NCBI RefSeq assembly: GCF_019972295.1 | Contig: NZ_BLJA01000001.1 | Span: forward strand, 3,131,574-3,195,573 | Direction of reading: 5' to 3' | Source: Geobacter sp. AOG2 | GTDB lineage: Bacteria > Desulfobacterota > Desulfuromonadia > Geobacterales > Pseudopelobacteraceae | Length of the DNA: 64,000 bases | Shown: positions 1 through 8,376 of the stretch, piece by piece | Layout of the letters: each line of letters starts with the position of its first letter | Numbering within the stretch: the stretch's first letter is position 1 | Program-made: the position numbers and the translations under genes | Notes under the pieces: generated by a model | The model's input: only the letters and a program-made list of their open reading frames with translations | Databases searched by the model: none | What the model was told of the DNA's origin: nothing

Positions 1-1889
1 AGGTTGAGCACGTCGATCTCCCGCAACATCCGGGAAAGCTCCTGAATGCCGTCGATGCGGAAGAAGAGATGGCTCTTGTTATAACCGTAGTAGAAGCTTT
101 GCAGCATGCGGTCCGAGGAGTGCATGGCCGAACCCTGGCGGGTCAGGTCGTAGAGGCCGGCGGCCAGCCATTCGAAGTAGTCGCTGATCCTGCCGTTGAT
201 CTCGGGATCGATGAAGCCGGCCGGTTCCCGGATCAATCCGGCCGGACTCTTCTTCTTGATCGCTTCCAGCAGTGCGCGCGGCGTGTCGATGCCCAGCAGC
301 CGGTAGACGTTCATCAGGTGCTGGCGGAAAAGCCGGTCGAAGCGGTCGCTGTGGGGCGAAAAATGGTCGTCGCCGTACCACCAGAACCAGTCGCTCCCCT
401 CGGCGGCATACAGCGAACGGCAGATCGTCTCCACATCGGCATCCGCTGCGACGGTGCCGCTTGCCAGGGCCTCGGCCACGGCCGGGCTGTGGGAGACGGC
501 GGCGTCCCGTGTTGCGGCCAAGAGGTCCCAAGCCAGGTTCTCCTCCGGGTGCCCGATCCAGATACCGTAATTGGCGTTGATCCATGAACCGGGGTGGATG
601 CCGTGCAGCCGCCCGTCAAAGGTGCTGCGGGCCAGGACGTCGGAGCAGAGGGTCAGGTTGAGGGAGGGTGAGTCGGCAATGCCGCGGTACAAGCCCTGCA
701 AAAAGTCGTAGGCGTTGTTTGGGTAATACTCCCAGGCGTTCTCGCCGTCCAGGCAGATCGGGATCACCTTTCCCTCGCCGCCGCTACGCCCCTTGATGGC
801 GTGCAGCCGTCCGCAGAAATCCGCCACGGCCCGGCTTGCATCCCATTGGGAGTAGGTGAAGCCAACCAGGTCGGAGAGTTGGTGGTCGCGGAAAAAGGCG
901 CCGATCTCCCCCTGTCGGCAGACGAAGCGCCAGGGACGGTAGAGACGCTCCTTATGATCCCCCAGGCCCCCCTCAAGGCTTTTGACCAGAATGTCTTCAT
1001 CCGTCGCGATCCAGCCGATGCCGCTTTCGGCGATGATCTCCAGCGTCTCGTTGCTGACCGAACCTTCCGACGGCCACATGCCGGTGGGGGTGAAACCGAA
1101 GACCTGCTCGAAATAGTCGATACCGCGCCGGATCTGGGCGCGGGCATCTTCAGGGTGGCGGAAAACAGCCGTGGGCAGCGTGACCCGCGGCATGGCGGTC
1201 TGGGCGCTACGGGTGTCGCACAGAAGCGGCAGGATGGGATGGTAGTAGGGGGAGACGGCCAACTCAACGCGCCCCTCCTGATGCAGGCGCTTGTAGCACG
1301 GGATGATGGCCTGCAACAGTTCCCGCTGCGTGGCAAAGAGCAGTGCCTTGTCCGCGGCGGTGAATTCCTCCCCTTTGGCCGCCAGTTCGGCAAAGACCGG
1401 ATAGCGCCTGCGGGAAGCCTCTCCGGTCCAGGCCAGGAAGAACAAAACCTGGAGGTCCAGCAGATCCTGGTCGTTGAAGTGCCGTACCCGGTCACGGGCG
1501 CTGCCCGGTTTCCCCTCGCCGGCCATGTAGAGCAGTTCCAGGTAGCGGCGTGACGGTTCGATCATGCGCTGCCGGTTGGCGGAAAAGAAATTCTCCAACA
1601 GGAAGATGCGATCAGCCTCCGCCAGATCGGCCGGAGAAGCCTTGCCTTTTTCCAGGAAGGGGTCAACGGCGGTGCCGGAGGCGTAATCCAGGATCTGCTC
1701 TATCAGGGACGGGACCAGGTTGAAGACCGCCTTTGCGCCCGGAGTGTCTTCCACGATCGCCGGCATGTCGAAATAATCCTTGATGCCGTGGAGGTAGGTC
1801 CAGGGGAGCTCATACTCGTTCTTGAGCGGGTCCCTGTAGTACGGCTGGTGCATGTGCCATAGTATGACCACATCGAGCGGGGTCGGCAT
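1..1889 (-). CDS. Glycoside hydrolase family 57 protein, C-terminus cut by window edge
   Basis: The reading frame is open from an ATG at 1889 to the window edge, about 629 codons without a stop. The start is supported by an AGGAG ribosome site nine bases upstream. The protein begins MPTPLDVVILWHMHQPYY, the N-terminal HMHQP signature of GH57 alpha-glucan enzymes. GMWPSEGSVS near residue 270 matches the region of the catalytic glutamate, ATDE near 293 the region of the acid/base aspartate, and LDGENAWEYYP lies near 380. GH57 enzymes act on alpha-1,4 or alpha-1,6 glucans, so a cytoplasmic role in glycogen turnover is likely; glgC lies at the other end of the window. Exact activity (amylase, glucanotransferase or branching) cannot be read from this. 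Confidence 0.88.
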   Translation of the reverse strand, partial: MPTPLDVVILWHMHQPYYRDPLKNEYELPWTYLHGIKDYFDMPAIVEDTPGAKAVFNLVPSLIEQILDYASGTAVDPFLEKGKASPADLAEADRIFLLENFFSANRQRMIEPSRRYLELLYMAGEGKPGSARDRVRHFNDQDLLDLQVLFFLAWTGEASRRRYPVFAELAAKGEEFTAADKALLFATQRELLQAIIPCYKRLHQEGRVELAVSPYYHPILPLLCDTRSAQTAMPRVTLPTAVFRHPEDARAQIRRGIDYFEQVFGFTPTGMWPSEGSVSNETLEIIAESGIGWIATDEDILVKSLEGGLGDHKERLYRPWRFVCRQGEIGAFFRDHQLSDLVGFTYSQWDASRAVADFCGRLHAIKGRSGGEGKVIPICLDGENAWEYYPNNAYDFLQGLYRGIADSPSLNLTLCSDVLARSTFDGRLHGIHPGSWINANYGIWIGHPEENLAWDLLAATRDAAVSHSPAVAEALASGTVAADADVETICRSLYAAEGSDWFWWYGDDHFSPHSDRFDRLFRQHLMNVYRLLGIDTPRALLEAIKKKSPAGLIREPAGFIDPEINGRISDYFEWLAAGLYDLTRQGSAMHSSDRMLQSFYYGYNKSHLFFRIDGIQELSRMLREIDVLN

Positions 1890-1914
1890 CTCAGGCGGCT
1901 CCTTGTCTCTTATG

Positions 1915-2035
1915 AGGTTGTTGAAAAACAGCCATCTCGCCGCCGTCCTCGAAAACCCCTTGTGCGGCGTAGCGCTGCTACGCCTCCGCGGGGCTTTTCT
2001 GCGGGTGCGACGATTTGACTATTTTTGAACAACCT
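1915..2035 (+). repeat. Intergenic repeat copy 1 (121 bp, terminal inverted repeats)
   Basis: The element starts AGGTTGTTGAAAAACAG and ends with the complement of AGGTTGTTCAAAAATAG, so its ends are imperfect inverted repeats. A central near-palindrome GCGGCGTAGCGCTGCTACG sits in the middle. The same unit recurs at 19915-20115, 20658-20780 and 56803-56923. This copy lies between two minus-strand genes, downstream of the nucleotidyltransferase gene and upstream of the GH57 gene. It encodes nothing credible and is probably a small non-autonomous repeat. Confidence 0.85.
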
Positions 2036-2063
2036 GGGTTTTTTTCAACAGCCTGGAAGGATG

Positions 2064-4571
2064 TCATTCCAGCTCCTTCTTCCACCCTTCCACCTTTTTC
2101 TGATACTCCGACAGCAGCCTCTGGGCCGTCTTCGGGTCCTTGGACTCGGCTACGATGTGGGCATGGGGGGTATGCTGGTCCGGCAGCACCAGCACCCAGT
2201 CGTCGCCGAAATGCACCTTTATGCCGTCGATAAAGGTGGCCTCCTTGTCCAGGCTGTCCTCACTCATCTTGCGCATGATGCCCCCCTTCATCTCCCAGGG
2301 GCAGGGGACGCTGGTCTGAAGAAACGAACTCGACGGCGTTTCCGCAAGCGCAACGGAAAAGGGCGTGGCGCTGGCGGCACCCAGTTCCACCAGCTTGGCG
2401 ATGGCGAACATGCCGTCGAAAGATGCCTGGAAACGGGGAAAAGCGAAACGGCCGTCAATGGTGCCGGCCAGGATGACTTCGGAGGAGTTGGCCGCCTCCA
2501 GCATGGCGCGGTCGCTGCTTTTGGTGCGTGTGACCTGGCAGCGCTTCTGATTGGCCACCTGCTCGATGGTAGAGGGGGTTTGCACCGGTACGGCGATGAC
2601 CCCCTTCTGACCGGTCCTTAAGAAGAGCGCCGTCGCCAGGGAGAGCAACTCCACGCCGCTTAAGATGCGGCCATTCTCGTCCAGGAGAGCGATGGCTTCG
2701 GCGGTGGGGTCGAGCCAGAAACCGGCCTGGGCGCCCAGCGAGGCAACGATCTTGGAGAGTTGCTCCAGTCCCGCCTGCTTGTCCATGGCGTTTTTGCTGC
2801 CCCGTCCCTCATCCACATAGGCGTTCAGGGCGATCACGTTGCAGCCCAGTTCGTTGAGGATCAGTGGCAGAATCTGGCTGGCCGGCGAGAAATTGAAGTC
2901 AACCACCACGGTCCAGGCCGCCTTTTTGACCATTTCCTTGTCGATGGCCCGCAGGAATCCTTCGCGGTAGAACTCGACCACATTGTTGATTTCGCTGATG
3001 GCGCCCGGCTCGCTGTGGTGGGCGCGGCGGAAGTTTTCTTTGTAATAGATGCGTTCCACGTTCTTGGCCATGCCGCTGGAAAAATCCAGCCCGTCGCCGT
3101 CCAGAAAGACGATCTCCAGCGCCGCCGGGTCGTCAAACGCCTGACGAAGGTAGAAACCGCCCACCTCGCCGAAGGTCTTCAGCTTGTAGCGCAGGACCGG
3201 CAGAGGGGTCATCTTCATGTCGCGTACATTGACCCCTGCCGAGAGGATGCCGCCCACGAAGCAGCGTTTGAGCATGCGCGAGGAGAGGTGGCAGTCGCGG
3301 CCGCCCAGGACGAAACTCCCCTTGGGAAGGGTCGTACCGTAGGCGCAGCCCAGTTTCGCCACGAATTCGGGTGTCAGTTCCACATTGGAGAGGCCTTTGA
3401 TGATGGCGCCCTCGAAGAGCGCCTTTTTCCACTTCTCACCCCAGATCAGGTTGGCGGTGACGATGGCGCCGGCCTCGATCATCTTGCGCGGCCAGATCTT
3501 GACCTCGCTCTTGATGACGGCCTCGTCGCCGATGGAGGTTTCATCGGCAACAATGACACCCTCCTCCAGCACCGCCCCCTGGCCGACGCGCACATTGGAA
3601 CAGATCACGCTGTCGCTGATCTTGGCCCCCTTCTTGACGTAGGAGTTATCCCAGATCACGCAACGGTTGAGTTTGACCCCGGTTTCAATGGTGCAGTTGC
3701 GCCCGACGACGGAATCCTTGATACGCACGTCGCCGAGAATCTGGCTGTTATCGCCGATGACCACCGTTCCTTCGAGGCCGGTGCGATTTTCCAGGGTCAC
3801 GTCGGCGCCGATGCGCAGGTCCTTGCCCAGGAAATCCTGTTTGGGCTCGTCGATCTTCAGGTTGATCCTGCCCTTGAAGATGTCGTGGTAGGCCTCCCGG
3901 TAGGAGTCGGTGTTGCCGATGTCGCGCCAGTACCCTTTGGCCGTACAGCCGAACAGGGCATCCTTGTTCTTCAGCATGGCCGGGAAAAGGTCCTGGGAAA
4001 AATCGAAGTTTTCCCCGTCGGGGATGGCCGCCAGGATCTCGGGCTCCAGCACGTAAATACCGGTATTGATGGTGTCCGAGATGACCTCGCCCCAGCCGGG
4101 CTTTTCCAGGAACTGGGTGATGCGTTTTTCCTTGTCGGTGATCACCACCCCGAACTGGAGTGGGTCTTTGACCGAGGTGAGGGTGATGGTGGCACTGGCC
4201 TTGTTGTCGACATGGAAATCGATGATCTTCTTGAGGTTGAAGTCCGTCAGCAGGTCGCCGCTGATCACCAGGAAACGCTCGTCCAGATACTTCTCAGCCG
4301 CCTTGACCGCTCCGGCGGTGCCCATGTCCTGCAAGGGGGTCACGTAGGTGATCTTGACCCCAAAATCGGCGCCGTCGCGGAAGAAGTTCTTGATGACGAA
4401 CGGCTGATGGTAGAGCAGCATCACCAGGTCGGTGATATCGTGCTTTTTGAGCAATTCCACGATATGAAGCATGATCGGGCGGTTGAAGAGGGGGATCATC
4501 GGTTTGGGGATGCTGCTGGTGAGCGGCTGGATGCGGGTTCCGAATCCGCCGGCCATGATGACGGCTTTCAT
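2064..4571 (-). CDS. Sugar nucleotidyltransferase fused to degenerate phosphomannomutase-like domain
   Basis: The 835-residue protein has three parts. Residues 1-235 are a nucleotidyltransferase domain with the MAGGFGTRIQPLT nucleotide-binding loop. Residues 245-370 form left-handed beta-helix hexapeptide repeats. From about 380 to the end is a phosphohexomutase-like region. Proteins of this architecture are usually annotated mannose-1-phosphate guanylyltransferase/phosphomannomutase. In the mutase part the expected TASHNP phosphoserine loop is replaced by GGFYLRQAFDDP near residue 472, and the metal loop DGDADR is not recognisable near 620, so mutase activity is doubtful. The ATG has a GGAG site eight bases upstream. 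GDP-mannose supply for gmd in the glycan locus is a plausible role; another nucleotide sugar is possible. Confidence 0.85.
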   Translation of the reverse strand: MKAVIMAGGFGTRIQPLTSSIPKPMIPLFNRPIMLHIVELLKKHDITDLVMLLYHQPFVIKNFFRDGADFGVKITYVTPLQDMGTAGAVKAAEKYLDERFLVISGDLLTDFNLKKIIDFHVDNKASATITLTSVKDPLQFGVVITDKEKRITQFLEKPGWGEVISDTINTGIYVLEPEILAAIPDGENFDFSQDLFPAMLKNKDALFGCTAKGYWRDIGNTDSYREAYHDIFKGRINLKIDEPKQDFLGKDLRIGADVTLENRTGLEGTVVIGDNSQILGDVRIKDSVVGRNCTIETGVKLNRCVIWDNSYVKKGAKISDSVICSNVRVGQGAVLEEGVIVADETSIGDEAVIKSEVKIWPRKMIEAGAIVTANLIWGEKWKKALFEGAIIKGLSNVELTPEFVAKLGCAYGTTLPKGSFVLGGRDCHLSSRMLKRCFVGGILSAGVNVRDMKMTPLPVLRYKLKTFGEVGGFYLRQAFDDPAALEIVFLDGDGLDFSSGMAKNVERIYYKENFRRAHHSEPGAISEINNVVEFYREGFLRAIDKEMVKKAAWTVVVDFNFSPASQILPLILNELGCNVIALNAYVDEGRGSKNAMDKQAGLEQLSKIVASLGAQAGFWLDPTAEAIALLDENGRILSGVELLSLATALFLRTGQKGVIAVPVQTPSTIEQVANQKRCQVTRTKSSDRAMLEAANSSEVILAGTIDGRFAFPRFQASFDGMFAIAKLVELGAASATPFSVALAETPSSSFLQTSVPCPWEMKGGIMRKMSEDSLDKEATFIDGIKVHFGDDWVLVLPDQHTPHAHIVAESKDPKTAQRLLSEYQKKVEGWKKELE

Positions 4572-4678
4572 ATGGTGGGCTCCTTGCGTGGAATAATGAT
4601 CTCGTACCCTTTTGTCGCAGATGGCCGGGAGGAAGGGTTCACCGGCAAGCCAGGCCGGTCCTCCGGGGCAAGGGGGGA

Positions 4679-5059
4679 TTACAGGTCCGCTTTCAGCCGT
4701 TGGGCTTTTTTGGCGAGAACCCGGGCGATCTCCTGCTTCAGTTCGGCCAGGTTGCCGGATTTGACCACGTAGCCGTCCGCCAGCCAGGCGGAGAAGTCGT
4801 CCTTGTAGCAGGAGAAGGCCGAACAGAGGATGACCGGCATGTCGTGGCGCTCCTTGACCAACTTCTGCAACAGCTCTATGCCACTCTCGTTCTTGAGCTT
4901 TATGTCCAACACCGCCAGGTCGAAGGGACCCTCCTGGAGTTTTTCCACCGCCTCGGAGATTCCGGCCGCCGTCACCACTTCATACCCCTCGTCCGCCAAC
5001 TCCTCGGCATACAAAAGCCGGATATTGGCTTCATCATCGACAACAAGTAACCTGCTCAT
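4679..5059 (-). CDS. Single-domain response regulator (receiver only)
   Basis: The 126-residue protein is a CheY-like receiver with no output domain. It starts MSRLLVVDDE, giving the acidic pair Asp8/Asp9, with phosphoacceptor Asp52 in LAVLDIK, Ser80 at the switch position and conserved Lys100 in YVVKSG. The ATG at 5059 overlaps the stop of the upstream kinase gene as ATGA and has a GGAGG site inside the kinase gene, so translation is coupled. A longer in-frame start lies inside the kinase gene and is rejected. It is the likely phosphorylation target of that kinase; the downstream partner is unknown. Confidence 0.92.
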   Translation of the reverse strand: MSRLLVVDDEANIRLLYAEELADEGYEVVTAAGISEAVEKLQEGPFDLAVLDIKLKNESGIELLQKLVKERHDMPVILCSAFSCYKDDFSAWLADGYVVKSGNLAELKQEIARVLAKKAQRLKADL

Positions 5060-6681
5060 TGCTGTTCCTCCTTCCGGATGGGAAGTGCGATTGTGAAAAT
5101 AATGCCCTTTTCGGGCGCTGATTGGGCATTCAGGGGTATCCCCTGCTTCTCCAGAATGGTCTTGCACAGGGCCAGTCCCAGGCCGGCCCCCATCTCCCGC
5201 GTGGACGAAAAGGGCACCATGATGGTATCCAACTGTTCTTGGGAGATATACCGGCCGTGATCCTGGATACGGATCATGATGTTGTCGTCTTCCCGGCTGG
5301 TACCGATATCCACAACCCGCTCGTGGTCGGTGGCATTCAGGTCGCAGAGTAAAATGGTACGCAGGCAGTAGGACACTTGCTTGAAATCGATATAGGCCGG
5401 CGGCAGCTCGCTTCCCGCCGAGAACGCGATCCGGTACCCTCTGGTGTTCAACGCATCGGCCGAATCGCGGAGCGCGGCCTCCACCAACTGGTTCACGTCC
5501 CAGAAATCCTTGGTCGGGTAGAGGGAGTCGGAGTAGTTGAGGATTTCATCCAGAACCCCCTCCAACTGGCGGGCCTCGCCGACGATGGATTCGATGAAAT
5601 TACGCTTGGGATCGCCGACCGGGGTGTTTTTCAGCATGGATCGGGCAAATCCGCCGATGATCATCAGGGGGTTGCGGATGGAGTGGGCTATGCTTGAGGT
5701 GATCCGGCCGACGAGGGCCATCTTCTCCATCCTGACGATCAGTTGTTGTTGTTCCTTCAGCTTGGTATGGGCTTCCGTGGCCCGATTGAGCTCCTCCTGG
5801 AGCCGTTCGTAGAGGGATGCCCGTTCTATGGCAAACGCCACGGGAAAGGTGAAGGTCTCCAGGGAGTGCATGTCCTCCGGAGTGATGCGGCGATGGGTGA
5901 TGCAGTTGTCGGCGATGATTACGCCAACCCTCCGGTTTCGGGAAACGAGCGGCATCAGCAGAAAGGTATCCACCCCCAACAACCTGGCGAACTGGGGGTC
6001 CACGTCGGGGTGATGGAAGGCGTCTTCGATCAGCATCGGTTGTTTTCCGTCCAGGGCCCGGATGAGGATATGGGTGGTGGCGGAAAGAGGAACCGATATC
6101 TGTTCCAGGATGTCGTGAAATTTGGCCCGTTCGGCGGTGAGCTTGTTCTTGCGGAAACTTTGGGCCAGGGTCTGCAGGTCCATGTCATTGTGGGAGATCT
6201 CGTCCCAAGCCTGATGGGCCTCTTCATAGTTGCGCGGGCCGATGGCCAGGTATCCCTGGAGGTGCTCGCGCTTGTGGTCGACCATCAGCAGGAACGCCCG
6301 GTTCATGCCGAAACCCCGTCCGGCGGTGATGGCTGTCAGGGCCACCGACAGCACCTCTTCCAGGTCTACGGAACTCTGCAGGACGGAACCCAGTTCGTGG
6401 AGGAAGCGGATCTCGAGGCTTTTGTTGTCCAGGAAGCTGAGCAGGGACTGGATTTGGACCTTCTGGCGGCGGTATTCGTCGTGAAACAGGGAAAAGACCG
6501 GACCCAAGGGGTGTCCGCTGGCCTGAAAGCGTTCCAGATCACGTTTGAAATTGGGGCAGTCGCAGCACTTTTCCAGGATGCGTCGCCGCGGGGATTCCAG
6601 CAGGTCTTCATCGCCCTCGCGGATGTTTGGGCAATCACCCTGTGCAACGACATCTCTATCCCAGCAGCACTCCCAATCCAC
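5056..6681 (-). CDS. GAF-domain sensor histidine kinase with N-terminal cysteine cluster
   Basis: The 541-residue protein has no membrane segments and should be cytoplasmic. Residues 1-45 contain two cysteine groups (ECCWDRD...GDCPN and KCCDCPNF), which could bind metal. A GAF domain spans about 95-290, followed by a short coiled coil. The phosphoacceptor His lies near 333 in SSIAHSIRNP. The ATPase domain has a clear MGAGLGLAL G2 box, but the N box (RTILLCDLNAT) and G1 box (DHGRYI) are weak versions. The start is a GTG preceded by GAGGAG; the nearby upstream ATG is out of frame. It overlaps the receiver gene by four bases, making a two-gene signalling operon. The signal sensed is unknown; the cysteines suggest redox or metal. 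Confidence 0.88.
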   Translation of the reverse strand: MDWECCWDRDVVAQGDCPNIREGDEDLLESPRRRILEKCCDCPNFKRDLERFQASGHPLGPVFSLFHDEYRRQKVQIQSLLSFLDNKSLEIRFLHELGSVLQSSVDLEEVLSVALTAITAGRGFGMNRAFLLMVDHKREHLQGYLAIGPRNYEEAHQAWDEISHNDMDLQTLAQSFRKNKLTAERAKFHDILEQISVPLSATTHILIRALDGKQPMLIEDAFHHPDVDPQFARLLGVDTFLLMPLVSRNRRVGVIIADNCITHRRITPEDMHSLETFTFPVAFAIERASLYERLQEELNRATEAHTKLKEQQQLIVRMEKMALVGRITSSIAHSIRNPLMIIGGFARSMLKNTPVGDPKRNFIESIVGEARQLEGVLDEILNYSDSLYPTKDFWDVNQLVEAALRDSADALNTRGYRIAFSAGSELPPAYIDFKQVSYCLRTILLCDLNATDHERVVDIGTSREDDNIMIRIQDHGRYISQEQLDTIMVPFSSTREMGAGLGLALCKTILEKQGIPLNAQSAPEKGIIFTIALPIRKEEQQ

Positions 6682-6779
6682 GCGGCTCCTCGTTCATACC
6701 AGATCATTCAAGACAAGAGGTAATTAAGTATACCCGGAGATGAGCTGTTTTCAAGTAAGGACGGACGAATTCGTAGCTA

Positions 6780-8261
6780 TTATCGGACGTTCCAGGTGGT
6801 GCCCTGGGCCGAGTCGAGTAATTGTATGCCCCGCTCCAGCAACATGTCGCGTATCTCGTCGCTTCGCTTGAAGTCCTTGGCCTTGCGCGCTTCGGCTCGC
6901 TCTGCGATCAGGGCCTCGATCTCCGCCGGTGAGAGGTCTATCCGGCCTGCCTTGGAACTCTTGATCTGCTCCAACCATGCTGCCGGACCGTTGCCGAACA
7001 GGCCCAGCACCTGGCCGATCTCGGTAAAACTGCGTCGGGCCCGGGCAATGAGCGACAGGCCGGCCGAGCTGATTTCGTTTGCTTCCGCAAGGAAACGGTT
7101 GCTGGCGCGCACGGCATCGAACAGCACCCCCAGAGCCTGGGCAGTGTTGAAATCGTCATCCATGGCCTCACGGAAACGGGGGATGAGGTCTTCCAGCTTG
7201 TCCTGCAGATCCGGTCCCGCTCCGGCCAGCGCTTCCGCTACCGGCAGCTCGGGGATTCCGGGATTCTCAAGCAGGATCTCGTCCAGGGCCGCCAGGCAGG
7301 AGTAGATCCGCTCCAGGCCTGCCTGGGCCTCGTCCAGGTTCTGGTCGGAAAAGTCGATCGGCGAGCGGTAATGGGCAGAGAGGATGAAGAAACGCAACGT
7401 TTCCGGGTCGAATTTCTCCAGAACCTGCCGGATGGTGAAAAAATTGCCCAGGGATTTGCTCATCTTCTCCGAGTTGATGTTGACAAAGCCGTTGTGCAGC
7501 CAATAGCGGACGAACTGGCACCCATTGGCGGCTTCGGATTGGGCGATCTCGTTTTCGTGATGGGGGAAGATCAGGTCTTTGCCTCCGCCATGGAAATCGA
7601 AGGTGGCGCCCAGGAATTCCATGCTCATGGCCGAACACTCGATATGCCAGCCGGGGCGTCCCTTTCCCCACGGCGATTCCCACCACGGTTCGCCCGGTTT
7701 GGAACCCTTCCAGAGGGCAAAGTCCATGGGGTGGCGCTTTTTGTCGCCCACCTCGACCCGCGCGCCGGCTTTCATCTCGTCCAGGTTGCGCTTGGAAAGC
7801 CTGAGATAGTTGGGGAAGGTCTCCACGGCATAATAAACGTCCCCCTCCGACTCATAGGCATGCCCCTTGGCGATCAGGGCTTCGATGATCGCGATGATGC
7901 CGCCGATGTGATCGGTGGCCTTGGGCTCCACCGTCGGCTTGGCCAGGCCCAGGCGCGCCATGTCTTCGTCGAAGGCCTGGATATAACGGTCGCTGATGGT
8001 ACGATAGTCCACCCCTTCCTGATTGGCGCGATTGATGATCTTGTCGTCGATGTCGGTATAGTTGCGGACATAGGTGACATCGTAACCGGCGTACTTCAGG
8101 TAGCGATAGATCACGTCGAAAACCACGTTGGCCCTTGCGTGGCCGATGTGGCAGTAATCGTAGACCGTTACCCCGCAGACGTACATTCCGGCCCTGCCGG
8201 GTATAAGCGGTACGAAGACTTCCTTTTCCCCGGAAAGGGTGTTGTAGACGCGCAGTGCCAT
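6780..8261 (-). CDS. cysS: Cysteinyl-tRNA synthetase
   Basis: The 493-residue class I synthetase charges tRNA-Cys with cysteine. It carries the HIGH motif (CHIGHAR, residues 37-43) and the KMSKS loop (EKMSKSLGN near 268). Zinc ligands of the family are present: Cys29, the cysteine in IECSAMS, and HHENE. Length is normal for bacterial CysS (about 460-500) and the C-terminal helical anticodon region is intact. It stands alone on the minus strand, with about 100 bases on each side and no obvious operon partner. Confidence 0.97.
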   Translation of the reverse strand: MALRVYNTLSGEKEVFVPLIPGRAGMYVCGVTVYDYCHIGHARANVVFDVIYRYLKYAGYDVTYVRNYTDIDDKIINRANQEGVDYRTISDRYIQAFDEDMARLGLAKPTVEPKATDHIGGIIAIIEALIAKGHAYESEGDVYYAVETFPNYLRLSKRNLDEMKAGARVEVGDKKRHPMDFALWKGSKPGEPWWESPWGKGRPGWHIECSAMSMEFLGATFDFHGGGKDLIFPHHENEIAQSEAANGCQFVRYWLHNGFVNINSEKMSKSLGNFFTIRQVLEKFDPETLRFFILSAHYRSPIDFSDQNLDEAQAGLERIYSCLAALDEILLENPGIPELPVAEALAGAGPDLQDKLEDLIPRFREAMDDDFNTAQALGVLFDAVRASNRFLAEANEISSAGLSLIARARRSFTEIGQVLGLFGNGPAAWLEQIKSSKAGRIDLSPAEIEALIAERAEARKAKDFKRSDEIRDMLLERGIQLLDSAQGTTWNVR

Positions 8262-8376
8262 GATACGGCTCCCATGGAGAAATTTACTGTATTTTGCATT
8301 GTTTTGATCTGCAAGGCAAGCGGGGAAAGCATGGTGTATGCCGCCGCAAGGGCGACGATCCGTCTCTCAGGAGGGA

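Noticed and set aside
2760-4772. 670-codon open frame on the plus strand
   Set aside because: It is antisense to the nucleotidyltransferase-fusion gene, has His/Asp/Val-rich shadow composition and no motif; the minus-strand frame has clear domains.
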